Positions 1 to 6,048 of a stretch of 6,861 nt of DNA are shown piece by piece; within the stretch, counting starts at the first letter, position 1; each line of letters begins with the position of its first letter. This DNA is from an uncultured Acetatifactor sp. GTDB taxonomy: Bacteria; Bacillota; Clostridia; Lachnospirales; Lachnospiraceae. The notes under the pieces are model-generated. The model did not search any database. It was not told the DNA's origin and saw only the letters and a list, made by a program, of their open reading frames with translations. The translations under genes and the position numbers were made by a program. The stretch covers positions 1-6,861 of the forward strand of contig CAJTSY010000169.1 in assembly GCA_910578995.1 (NCBI GenBank). The letters run 5' to 3'.

Positions 1-394
1 TCCTCATAAGGGCGATATCCTCATTGCACTGATGGGAAGCGCCGTCCTCCCCCACTGTGATTCCCGCATGGGTTGCGCCGATTTTCACATTCAGATGGGG
101 GTAGCCGATGGAATTGCGCACCTGCTCAAAAGCGCGCCCCGCCGCAAACATGGCGAAAGTACTTGCCACCGGAATCTTTCCCGTCAGGGACAGCCCTGCC
201 GCGATTCCCATCATGTTGGCCTCCGCAATGCCGCAGTCAATGTGGCGCTCCGGGAATTTTTTCCTGAAAACGCCTGTCTTGGTGGCTGCTGCCAAATCCG
301 CATCCAGTACCACAAGATCAGGGTAAGAGTCTCCAAATTCTGCCAGGGCATTGCCATAGGCTTCCCTGGTCGCTATCTTCTTTACATCTGCCAT
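1..394 (-). CDS. Transketolase C-terminal subunit, partial (3' end beyond the left edge)
   Basis: This is the pyrimidine-binding half of a split transketolase, which moves two-carbon ketol units between sugar phosphates in the non-oxidative pentose phosphate pathway in the cytoplasm. Only the first 131 codons are in the window, starting MADVKKIATREAYG and still open at base 1. Visible family signatures are IDCGIAEANMMGIAAGLS at residues 52-69, where E58 fits the conserved catalytic glutamate, the FAMFAAGRAFEQVR block near 80-93, and GEDGASHQ at 115-122, whose H121 fits a conserved active-site histidine. The ATG lies six bases after the stop of the N-terminal subunit gene, and its ribosome site AGAGGTGA overlaps that stop, so the two are almost certainly co-translated in similar amounts. 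The 1-deoxyxylulose-5-phosphate synthase family is related, but the two-gene layout favours transketolase. The missing part should hold the rest of this domain and the C-terminal domain. Confidence 0.93.
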   Translation of the reverse strand, partial: MADVKKIATREAYGNALAEFGDSYPDLVVLDADLAAATKTGVFRKKFPERHIDCGIAEANMMGIAAGLSLTGKIPVASTFAMFAAGRAFEQVRNSIGYPHLNVKIGATHAGITVGEDGASHQCNEDIALMR

Positions 395-400
395 TCTTTT

Positions 401-1243
401 TCACCTCTGATTTATAAGTTCCGCCTCGATTTTCTCCAGATCAGCCACCGCAGTCTCATACTCCGCATCATTGGGTGCCTTGCCGTGCCAGTCCACACTG
501 CCTTCCATGAAGGATACACCCTTGCCCTTCAGGGTATGGGCGATGATGGCGGTGGGCATTCCCTTAGTGGCCCTTGCCTCCGCAAAAGCCGCCCGGATCT
601 GCTCCATGTCGTTGCCGTCCTCCAGGTTAATCACATGGAAATTAAAGGCCTCGAATTTCTTATCGATGGGATTGGGGGAGCAGACATCGTCGATGCGACC
701 GTCGATCTGCAGCCCGTTGTTGTCCACGATGACCACCAGGTTGTCCAGTTTCCTGTGTCCGGCAAACATGGCCGCCTCCCAGACCTGGCCTTCCTCAATC
801 TCGCCGTCCCCGAGAAGCGTGTAAACCCGGAAATCTTTGCCGGAAAGCCTTGCCCCCATGGCCATGCCCACTGCCGCCGAAATTCCCTGGCCCAGGGATC
901 CGGAGGACATGTCCACCCCCGGCACATGCTGCAGGCAGGGATGTCCCTGAAGATAGGATCCCAGATGGCGCAGGGTGGGCAGGTCCTCCACCGGGAAGTA
1001 TCCCCTGTTGGCCAGGGCGGAATACAGGCCCGGCGCCGTATGCCCCTTGGACAGGACGAAACGGTCCCTGTCTTCCATCTTCGGGTTCTGCGGATCAATA
1101 TTCATCTCCTCAAAATAAAGATAAGTAAAAATGTCAGCTGCGGACAGGGAGCCGCCGGGATGGCCGGCCTTTGCCCCGTGCACCGCCGCCAGGATGCCCT
1201 TGCGAACATCGTTGGCAAGCCTTTTCAACTCCAGAATTTCCAT
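401..1243 (-). CDS. Transketolase N-terminal subunit (thiamine-diphosphate-binding)
   Basis: At 280 residues this matches the usual size of the first subunit of split bacterial transketolases, a cytoplasmic enzyme linking glycolytic intermediates with pentose phosphates. Motifs in order: GHPGG at 27-31, SKGH at 66-69, GSLGQG at 115-120, and the diphosphate/Mg motif GDGE at 145-148 ending in NN at 175-176. D146 and N176 are 30 residues apart, as expected for the metal ligands of the family. A closing KGKG motif sits near 239-242. The start is backed by AGGAGG six bases upstream of the ATG (1250-1255). The gene has its own promoter just after the preceding isomerase gene and runs into the C-terminal subunit gene with a six-base gap. 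Nothing is broken or missing. A transketolase-like enzyme with another sugar specificity cannot be excluded from sequence alone. Confidence 0.95.
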   Translation of the reverse strand: MEILELKRLANDVRKGILAAVHGAKAGHPGGSLSAADIFTYLYFEEMNIDPQNPKMEDRDRFVLSKGHTAPGLYSALANRGYFPVEDLPTLRHLGSYLQGHPCLQHVPGVDMSSGSLGQGISAAVGMAMGARLSGKDFRVYTLLGDGEIEEGQVWEAAMFAGHRKLDNLVVIVDNNGLQIDGRIDDVCSPNPIDKKFEAFNFHVINLEDGNDMEQIRAAFAEARATKGMPTAIIAHTLKGKGVSFMEGSVDWHGKAPNDAEYETAVADLEKIEAELINQR

Positions 1244-1319
1244 TATATGCCTCCTGATTTCTAATTACAGTACCACCTGAACCGCGGAATAGGTATCCGC
1301 ACGCTTCCTCATAGTTCAT

Positions 1320-1348
1320 ATGGTAGGATATTTTGCAGAATTTGTCAA
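1320..1348 (-). promoter_or_regulatory. Sigma-A-type promoter for the transketolase genes
   Basis: On the minus strand TTGACA (1343-1348) is followed after exactly 17 bases by TACCAT (1320-1325). The -35 box is a perfect consensus and the -10 box keeps four of six consensus bases. It begins just three bases after the stop codon of the upstream isomerase gene and predicts a start of transcription near 1313, giving a leader of about 70 bases. The leader has a small 5-bp hairpin (1284-1288 with 1296-1300) and no obvious riboswitch or terminator. The promoter implies that the transketolase pair can be expressed independently of the genes upstream. Confidence 0.72.
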
Positions 1349-1351
1349 TCC

Positions 1352-2224
1352 TTACCTCGCCGCCGTCTCCACATACCGCCTCAGATTCTTAAGTCCCAGG
1401 GATATCCCCTGGACACAGTCCTCCATCCCCTCGAATTCAATGGACAGATAACCGTCATAGCCTGTCCGCTTCAGGGCACGCAGGCACTGCACCACAGGCA
1501 CGTCCCCATGGCCGATGATGGTTCCCCGCAGAAAGTTTCCTCCCCTGGAAAGGAAGAAGCCCTCCCCCGGATCCGGCTCCTGGCCGCTCTTCACGATAAA
1601 ATCCTTAATGTGGACATAAAAGGCGTAGGGCGCGCATCTTCCCACGGCAGTCACCGGATCATCGTCCGCACACAGGAAATTGCCGATGTCCACCAGCTGC
1701 CCGAAATTATCGTGGGCCACACGGTTAATCAGCTTTTCCACCCTCCTGCTGTCCTGGGCAAAAAAGCCGTGATTCTCCGTCATGGTGCGTATCCCCTTCC
1801 CCGCCGCATATTCCGTCACGGCAAGGCACCCCACCGCCATCCGTTCCAGGTAACTGTCAAACCCCTGGTGTGTACGGTTTTTCGGTCCTCCTGTCACGTC
1901 GTGCCGCATTGTGGGACAGCCCAGAATGGCGGCAATATCCACCTTTTTCTTCAGGGTGTCAACCTCCGCCTCCAAATTTCCGCCGCTTCCCTGAAGCAGA
2001 TCCGCCCCCACGGCAAAATTGGATATGGCAAGTCCCGCCCTGTCCGCCTCCTCCCGAAGCTTCGCCGCATATTCTTCCGGCTTTTCCTCCTCCGGGAAAA
2101 CAAAATCCACAAATTCTATGGCATCAAAGCCCATCTCCTTAACCTTCGCGATGCAGGAGAGCGGCGTAAGCCTGCCCTCCCGCAGATACTGCATAAAACT
2201 GTAAATGCTCACCGCATACTGCAT
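1352..2224 (-). CDS. Sugar phosphate isomerase/epimerase-like TIM-barrel protein (1)
   Basis: This 290-residue protein of the xylose-isomerase-like TIM-barrel superfamily (AP_endonuc_2 fold) probably isomerises, epimerises or dehydrates a sugar or sugar-like substrate using a divalent metal in the cytoplasm. Probable metal ligands sit at the ends of barrel strands: E150 in TMTENHG, D179 in QLVDIGNF, H205 in FYVHIKD and E263 in SIEFEG. An early AIEFVDF strand near 35-41 is also typical. No signal peptide is seen. The start MQYAVSIYSF is chosen because GAGGAG lies six bases before it; the alternative GTG seven codons upstream has no such site and overlaps the repeats. It is only a distant partner of the neighbouring isomerase-like protein, so the pair is not a recent duplication. 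The actual substrate is unknown; IolE-like or YcjR-like activities are possible but not demonstrated. Confidence 0.85.
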   Translation of the reverse strand: MQYAVSIYSFMQYLREGRLTPLSCIAKVKEMGFDAIEFVDFVFPEEEKPEEYAAKLREEADRAGLAISNFAVGADLLQGSGGNLEAEVDTLKKKVDIAAILGCPTMRHDVTGGPKNRTHQGFDSYLERMAVGCLAVTEYAAGKGIRTMTENHGFFAQDSRRVEKLINRVAHDNFGQLVDIGNFLCADDDPVTAVGRCAPYAFYVHIKDFIVKSGQEPDPGEGFFLSRGGNFLRGTIIGHGDVPVVQCLRALKRTGYDGYLSIEFEGMEDCVQGISLGLKNLRRYVETAAR

Positions 2225-2230
2225 ACTTTT

Positions 2231-2236
2231 CTCCTC
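2231..2236 (-). promoter_or_regulatory. Ribosome binding site that fixes the start of isomerase gene 1
   Basis: GAGGAG on the minus strand lies six bases before the ATG at 2224. It decides between that ATG and the in-frame GTG at 2245, which would place this site inside the coding region. It abuts the last copy of the tandem repeat. Confidence 0.7.
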
Positions 2237-2240
2237 TGCA

Positions 2241-2350
2241 CCCACCGGCGTGTGCCATAAGTCTTATCTTCTCCCACCGGCATGTGCCTTAAGCCTCAGT
2301 TTCCCATCTTCTGCGACCGGCACGCAGCTGAAGCCTCATTATCTTCATCT
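2241..2350 (-). repeat. Three degenerate tandem repeats in the leader of isomerase gene 1
   Basis: Three head-to-tail imperfect copies occupy 2241-2272, 2273-2312 and 2313-2350 (32, 40 and 38 bases). On the plus strand each begins with a CCCACCGGC-type core (GCGACCGGC in the third). Copies 1 and 2 then continue into TGTGCC..TAAG, and all three end near ATCTTCT or ATCTTCATCT. Copies 2 and 3 also share AAGCCTCA. A short inverted repeat GCACAC...GTGTGC (2351-2370, 8-base loop) follows at the far end. The repeats lie in the 189-base gap between the two isomerase genes, directly before the ribosome site of the downstream one. Neither strand has a convincing T-tract terminator here, and I see no good promoter. 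Function is unknown. Confidence 0.65.
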
Positions 2351-2413
2351 GCACACCCCTTATTGTGTGCTTTCCGCCTTCCTGAACCCTCTCTTCCTGC
2401 TGCCGGGCCGCCC

Positions 2414-3262
2414 TCAGTTCCTGCCCGCAAAACGCTTCAAAAACTCCACTGCCGTGCGAATGTCCTTCTCCGGCTCCTCACCCACTTCCCGCTCTATGGT
2501 CAAGAAGCCATGATACCCGATTTCGTCCAGCGCCTTCAGGTAATTCTCAAAATCCACCCCGCCGGTTCCCAGGGGCAGCTCCACAAAGGAAGGGCTGGCA
2601 AGCATTTCCGCCTCCACCAGGCCGTACACCTCCTCCGGATCCCGGTAGAAATTGCGCCTTCCGTCCTTGGCATGGGTATGTACAATGTAATCCTTCAGGT
2701 TGTACACCGCCTGCACCGGGTCATCCCCTGTCACCATCACCAGGTTCGCCGGGTCAAGGTTCACTGCAACCCCGGTGGAATGCAGCCCGTCCAGGAATCC
2801 CTTCAGCACGGCGGAGGTCTCCGGCCCTGTCTCAATGGCAAAATGGGCCTCCAGGGAATCCGCGTACTCCGCAAGTTGGAAACAGGCCTCCTGCATGACC
2901 TTGTACCGCTCATGGCCCGGGTCTGCGGGCACCACGCCGATATGGGTGGTCACAATGTCCGTCTCCAGTTCCTTCGCCAGATCCAGAATCCTCTTAGATT
3001 TCTCAATCAGGCCTGGATTCTGTTCCCTGTCATGAAATCCCTTTCCCAGATCCCCGCAGAGCGCGGAAATCACCAGGCCCTGGGACTTCACCATGTCCAG
3101 GAATTCACGCCGCTTCGCCCCGGTAAGGTTCTCCGGCGCGAGCTCCCCGTAGGTGGAATAGGCCTGAATGCCCGCGGCCCCCATCTCCTTTGCCTTTTTC
3201 AGCGCCTCCGGAAAAGGAATCCGGAAGGACTCCAGCATTACGCCAATGGAAAAATCGTACAT
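2414..3262 (-). CDS. Sugar phosphate isomerase/epimerase-like TIM-barrel protein (2)
   Basis: A 282-residue cytoplasmic protein of the xylose-isomerase-like TIM-barrel superfamily, expected to act on a sugar or related polyol with a divalent metal. Strand-end acidic and histidine residues fit the metal site: E144 in FAIETG, D170 in VNLDPANL, H197 in VHTHAKD and E257 in LTIERE. The N-terminus MYDFSIGVML and the following helix with EMGAAGIQAY near 26-35 match the first barrel strands of the family. The start is supported by AAAGGAGA about six bases upstream (3269-3276). It begins 39 bases after the dipeptidase stop, with no terminator between, so the two are probably co-transcribed. The 189-base gap to the next isomerase-like gene holds the tandem repeats. 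The substrate cannot be told from the sequence. Confidence 0.85.
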   Translation of the reverse strand: MYDFSIGVMLESFRIPFPEALKKAKEMGAAGIQAYSTYGELAPENLTGAKRREFLDMVKSQGLVISALCGDLGKGFHDREQNPGLIEKSKRILDLAKELETDIVTTHIGVVPADPGHERYKVMQEACFQLAEYADSLEAHFAIETGPETSAVLKGFLDGLHSTGVAVNLDPANLVMVTGDDPVQAVYNLKDYIVHTHAKDGRRNFYRDPEEVYGLVEAEMLASPSFVELPLGTGGVDFENYLKALDEIGYHGFLTIEREVGEEPEKDIRTAVEFLKRFAGRN

Positions 3263-3301
3263 AATTTGTCTCCTTTCTTATCTGTATTTCATTGGTTTCC
3301 T

Positions 3302-4387
3302 CTACCCAAGGGTCTCCCGGTACACCCGCAGCACATTCCCCCAGAAAATCCCATCCAGTGCGTCCTGGGAAAATCCCGCCCGGTGAAGAGCCTCCCACAG
3401 CCGCTCCATGGCCTCCGCGCCGGGCAGCTCCCTGTGGGTGTCGATGCCGTCAAAATCGCTCCCCAGGCCGAGCACCTCCATACCGCCCACATCCGCGATA
3501 TGCCTGGCATGCCGGACAACGGCCTCTATGGTTCCGGGGTTTTTCTCCCCCAGGGGCTTCTCCTCCAGGAAATCCGCGCAGAAATTCAGCCCCATAACCC
3601 CGCCCCGTCCGGCAAGCTTACGGATCATGTCGTCGGTCATGTTCCGCACACTGGGGCAGACGGCCCTGGCATTGGAATGACTGGCCACAAAAGGCTTCTT
3701 TGTCACCTGCAGCACATCGTAAAACCCTGCGTCGGACAGATGGGACACATCCGGAATCATGCCCAGGCGCTCCATCTCCTCCACCATTTCCCTCCCCTTC
3801 TCCGTAAGCCCTCCGGTCAAGTTCGGCGTGTGGTGGTAGGACTCCACGAAAAGCTGCGCCGCCCGGCGCTTCTCCTCCCCTTCCGGCGTTCCCGGAGCAG
3901 CCTCCTTCCATTCCTTCATGACCTGCCGCATCTGCTGCCTCCGCCCGGTGTCAAAATTGGGGTGGCCGATTTCATTATCGAAATTCCATGTAAGGGTAAT
4001 CATCCGGACACCCATACGGTACAGTTCCCGCAGCTTCTCCGTCTCCCCCTTACAGACGCCGCCCTCCTCCACAGTCAGCAGGGAGGAAAGCTTCCCCCGG
4101 GCCTCGTTCTCCCCAATATCCGAAAACTTCAGCACCGGGGCCAGGATATCCCTGTTTTTCTCCAGTTCCTCCCTGTAAAAACGGTACAGCTCCTGCACCC
4201 GCTCCCAGGGGTCCCCCGCCCCCTCCAGTACCACAAACATGGCAAAGTTCTGAACAATGTAACGGCTCTCCCTCATCCGCAGCAGATCCACATGGAGACC
4301 GTTGCTCCGAAGCTCCCCGGATATCCCCTTTTCCTTTTTTTCCAGAAGCGCGCTCAAGGTGTCGCAGTGCATGTCAATCACTTTCAT
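3302..4387 (-). CDS. Membrane-dipeptidase family (peptidase M19) zinc dipeptidase
   Basis: A 361-residue zinc-dependent dipeptidase of the renal dipeptidase (M19) family, which splits dipeptides including some with D-residues. Metal-site motifs are all present: DMHCD at 5-9 (H7, D9), EGG with bridging E108, H216 in PDVSHLSD, H237 in VASHSNA, and the GSDFDG motif with D311. The two later histidines are 21 residues apart, as in the mammalian enzyme. There is no signal peptide, so a cytoplasmic role in using imported peptides is likely despite the family name. Residues roughly 142-190 form a charged stretch that looks like an insertion between LTWN..N and the GLTEKG helix. The first Met gives the normal family N-terminus, but the ribosome site is poor: GGGGGGAG is 12 bases away and GAGAGAG only one. 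The gene follows the permease by 59 bases and precedes an isomerase by 39. Confidence 0.93.
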   Translation of the reverse strand: MKVIDMHCDTLSALLEKKEKGISGELRSNGLHVDLLRMRESRYIVQNFAMFVVLEGAGDPWERVQELYRFYREELEKNRDILAPVLKFSDIGENEARGKLSSLLTVEEGGVCKGETEKLRELYRMGVRMITLTWNFDNEIGHPNFDTGRRQQMRQVMKEWKEAAPGTPEGEEKRRAAQLFVESYHHTPNLTGGLTEKGREMVEEMERLGMIPDVSHLSDAGFYDVLQVTKKPFVASHSNARAVCPSVRNMTDDMIRKLAGRGGVMGLNFCADFLEEKPLGEKNPGTIEAVVRHARHIADVGGMEVLGLGSDFDGIDTHRELPGAEAMERLWEALHRAGFSQDALDGIFWGNVLRVYRETLG

Positions 4388-4446
4388 ACTCTCTCAATTC
4401 TCCCCCCATTCAACCGAACTGTTTCCTTCCCCAAAACCGGAATCCG

Positions 4447-5856
4447 TTATTTCTGCCTCCCGCTGTTGCCACGCACCGCAAAATCCACTCCTGTATGCTG
4501 CGGCTTGTCATCGTCAAACACATAATCCTTCCCGGGCAGAAGCGCATTGAGGATGATTCCAACCAGGGCTCCCACTGCAATGCCGGAGAAGCTGATCTTC
4601 AGATCCCCCAGGGCAAATCCCACGGAACCTGCCGCACTGTAATTGATGCCAATGGACAGCACCAGAATCAGCGCTGCAATGATAACATTGCGGCTCTTTG
4701 CAAAATCCACCTGGGTCTCCACAATGTTGCGCACACCCACCGCGGAAATCATGCCGTAGAGCACCAGGGACACGCCGCCGCAGGTTGCCGTGGGCATACA
4801 GCCGATCACCGCGGCAAACTTCGGGGAGAAGGAAAACAGAATCGCAAACAGCGCCGCCATTCTGACGACAAGCGGATCATACACCTTAGTCAGCGCAAGC
4901 ACACCTGTATTCTCCCCGTAAGTGGTGTTGGCCGGTGCGCCGAACAGGGACGCCAGTATGGTGGCAAGGCCGTCCCCCAACAGCGTCCTGTGCAGGCCGG
5001 GCTCCTTAATATAATTTTTCCCTACTGTAGAGGATATGGCGGAAATATCGCCGATATGCTCCACAATTGTGGCCAGCGCTATGGGCATGATGGTGATCAC
5101 GGAAGTGATCAGCAGGGATAAATTTCCGTCCGACAGGGCCCAGAAGGCGGTGCTGCTCCAACGAATGGGAAAACCGACCCAGGCCGCCTCCTTCACCGCG
5201 GTAAAATCCACCCTGCCCATCACCGCAGCCAACACATAGGAACCGATGACGCCGATGATGATGGGAACAATCTTTATCATCCCCTTTCCCCATATGTTGC
5301 ACACAATCACCAGAGCAATGGCCACAATGGCGATGAGCCAGTCCGCGGAACAGTTGTCAATGGCAGACTGGGACAGGGTCAGGCCGATGGCAATAATGAT
5401 AGGCCCTGTCACAATGGGCGGGAAGAACCGCATCACCCTGCCGGTGCCGAATATTTTAATCAAAAGGGAAAGAAGAAGATATACCAGACCTGCACAGGCC
5501 ACACCGAAACAGGCATAGGGAAGAAGCGCCGAATTGTCCAGGGCATTTCCGGAGGCATCCGCCATGGGTGCGATGGCCGCATATCCGCCCAGAAAAGCAA
5601 AGGACGAACCGAGAAACGCCGGAACCGTACCCTTTGTCAGCAGATGAAACAACAGTGTCCCCAGACCCGCAAACAGCAGCGTGGTGGATACGTCAAGGCC
5701 TGTCAGCATGGGCACCAGTATAGTGGCGCCAAACATGGCAAACATATGCTGAACTCCCAGTACAACGACCCTGGGCGCACCCAGGCTTTTTGCATCATAG
5801 ATGCAGGCATCCCCGATGCTTTTACCGCCGGGAGTGACTTTCTTTTTCTCGCTCAT
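4447..5856 (-). CDS. uraA: Uracil/xanthine permease (NCS2 / SLC23 family)
   Basis: A 469-residue inner-membrane transporter of the nucleobase-cation symporter-2 family, expected to import uracil or a related base with protons for salvage. Hydrophobic segments fill about residues 28-440, consistent with the 14-segment fold, with a hydrophilic N-terminus of some 25 residues and a polar tail. Signatures: QHMFAMFGATILVP at 36-49, GSSFAF at 83-88, EHIGD at 266-270 and NTTYGENTGV at 310-319. E266 and E315 fit the two substrate-binding glutamates of E. coli UraA. The position matching UraA H245 is D270, a variant that I recall in other Firmicute members, so uracil versus xanthine specificity is open. 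The ATG at 5856 is preferred because AGGAGG lies eight bases upstream; the frame stays open to a GTG at 5922, which lacks a site. It has its own promoter and a structured leader. Confidence 0.92.
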   Translation of the reverse strand: MSEKKKVTPGGKSIGDACIYDAKSLGAPRVVVLGVQHMFAMFGATILVPMLTGLDVSTTLLFAGLGTLLFHLLTKGTVPAFLGSSFAFLGGYAAIAPMADASGNALDNSALLPYACFGVACAGLVYLLLSLLIKIFGTGRVMRFFPPIVTGPIIIAIGLTLSQSAIDNCSADWLIAIVAIALVIVCNIWGKGMIKIVPIIIGVIGSYVLAAVMGRVDFTAVKEAAWVGFPIRWSSTAFWALSDGNLSLLITSVITIMPIALATIVEHIGDISAISSTVGKNYIKEPGLHRTLLGDGLATILASLFGAPANTTYGENTGVLALTKVYDPLVVRMAALFAILFSFSPKFAAVIGCMPTATCGGVSLVLYGMISAVGVRNIVETQVDFAKSRNVIIAALILVLSIGINYSAAGSVGFALGDLKISFSGIAVGALVGIILNALLPGKDYVFDDDKPQHTGVDFAVRGNSGRQK

Positions 5857-5864
5857 GAACTTTT

Positions 5865-5870
5865 CCTCCT
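5865..5870 (-). promoter_or_regulatory. Ribosome binding site that fixes the permease start
   Basis: A perfect AGGAGG eight bases before the ATG at 5856. It rules in that start over the upstream in-frame GTG at 5922, whose 22 extra residues (Cys, His, Arg and Lys rich) are unlike the family N-terminus. Confidence 0.75.
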
Positions 5871-5877
5871 CATGTCT

Positions 5878-5898
5878 GTCAGTATTCTTCCTACTGAC
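5878..5898 (-). other. Perfect 7-bp hairpin just upstream of the permease ribosome site
   Basis: Minus-strand GTCAGTA (5892-5898) and TACTGAC (5878-5884) are exact complements around a seven-base loop GGAAGAA. No U-tract follows, so it is not a terminator. It ends eight bases before AGGAGG and could affect translation or mRNA stability. A second hairpin, AGGAAG (5922-5927) with CTTCCT (5907-5912), lies just upstream. Confidence 0.5.
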
Positions 5899-5950
5899 GC
5901 TGTGTAAGGAAGCTATGCACACTTCCTAAGTTAATGGAACCGGATGCCGC

Positions 5951-5964
5951 GGCCTCCCTGAACC
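5951..5964 (-). promoter_or_regulatory. Possible PyrR-type RNA binding motif in the permease leader
   Basis: The minus strand reads GGTTCAGGGAGGCC, which resembles the PyrR-binding RNA consensus ARUCCNGNGAGGYU. The loop and 3' side match well, and the differences in the stem keep pairing (GGUU with GGCC around CAGGGA). The link is plausible because uracil permease genes are PyrR targets in Bacillus and relatives. Against it, a stronger alternative stem (GGUCUCC with GGAGGCC, 8-base loop) uses the same bases, and no classical downstream attenuator follows. pyrR itself is not in the window. Confidence 0.28.
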
Positions 5965-5974
5965 CGGAGACCCG

Positions 5975-6014
5975 ACAAAAGGGCTGCTGCGGCATCACCC
6001 ACAGCAACCCCTCT
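5975..6014 (-). terminator. Intrinsic terminator-like hairpin after the SGNH hydrolase gene / at the start of the permease leader
   Basis: On the minus strand GGGTTGCTGTGG (5999-6010) pairs with CCGCAGCAGCCC (5981-5992) over 12 pairs, with two G-U pairs and a six-base loop, followed by TTTTGT (5980-5975). The stem can be lengthened by four pairs if the T-run is used. It sits about 30 bases after the hydrolase stop and would end that transcript. It also lies directly downstream of the predicted permease promoter, so it may act as an attenuator on the permease. Confidence 0.65.
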
Positions 6015-6019
6015 GCACT

Positions 6020-6048
6020 ATCATAATGTGTCCGTCCCCAACAGTCAA
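6020..6048 (-). promoter_or_regulatory. Sigma-A-type promoter for the permease gene
   Basis: Minus-strand TTGACT (6043-6048) and TATGAT (6020-6025) are separated by exactly 17 bases, each box one base off consensus. The -35 box contains the TGA stop codon of the upstream hydrolase gene. Transcription would start near 6013, giving a leader of about 155 bases. I found no better promoter nearer the permease. Confidence 0.6.

Noticed and set aside
32..1264. A 410-codon open frame on the plus strand over the transketolase genes
   Set aside because: It is antisense to two clear transketolase subunit genes and runs across their junction. No domain is seen and it has the same composition bias as other shadow frames.
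1264..1288. GGTGGTAC in the transketolase leader, resembling part of a T-box antiterminator
   Set aside because: The full T-box core is not present, the leader is only about 70 bases, and there is no specifier stem or terminator.
1265..1312. A 15-codon frame (MRKRADTYSAVQVVL) in the transketolase leader, as a possible leader peptide
   Set aside because: Its ATG would be almost at the predicted transcription start with no room for a ribosome site, there is no run of one regulatory codon, and no terminator follows.
2351..2370. GCACAC...GTGTGC inverted repeat as a terminator for isomerase gene 2
   Set aside because: The stem is only six pairs and no T-tract follows on the minus strand; on the plus strand only TTT follows and no plus-strand gene needs it.
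2282..4525. A 747-codon open frame on the plus strand, antisense to the isomerase and dipeptidase genes
   Set aside because: It mirrors the real minus-strand genes and crosses gene borders and the repeats. Its protein is rich in His, Leu, Pro and Arg with no recognisable domain. GC-rich codon use explains the lack of stops.
5857..5922. Upstream GTG start adding 22 residues to the permease
   Set aside because: It has no ribosome site of its own, its sequence is not family-like, and a perfect AGGAGG serves the ATG at 5856.
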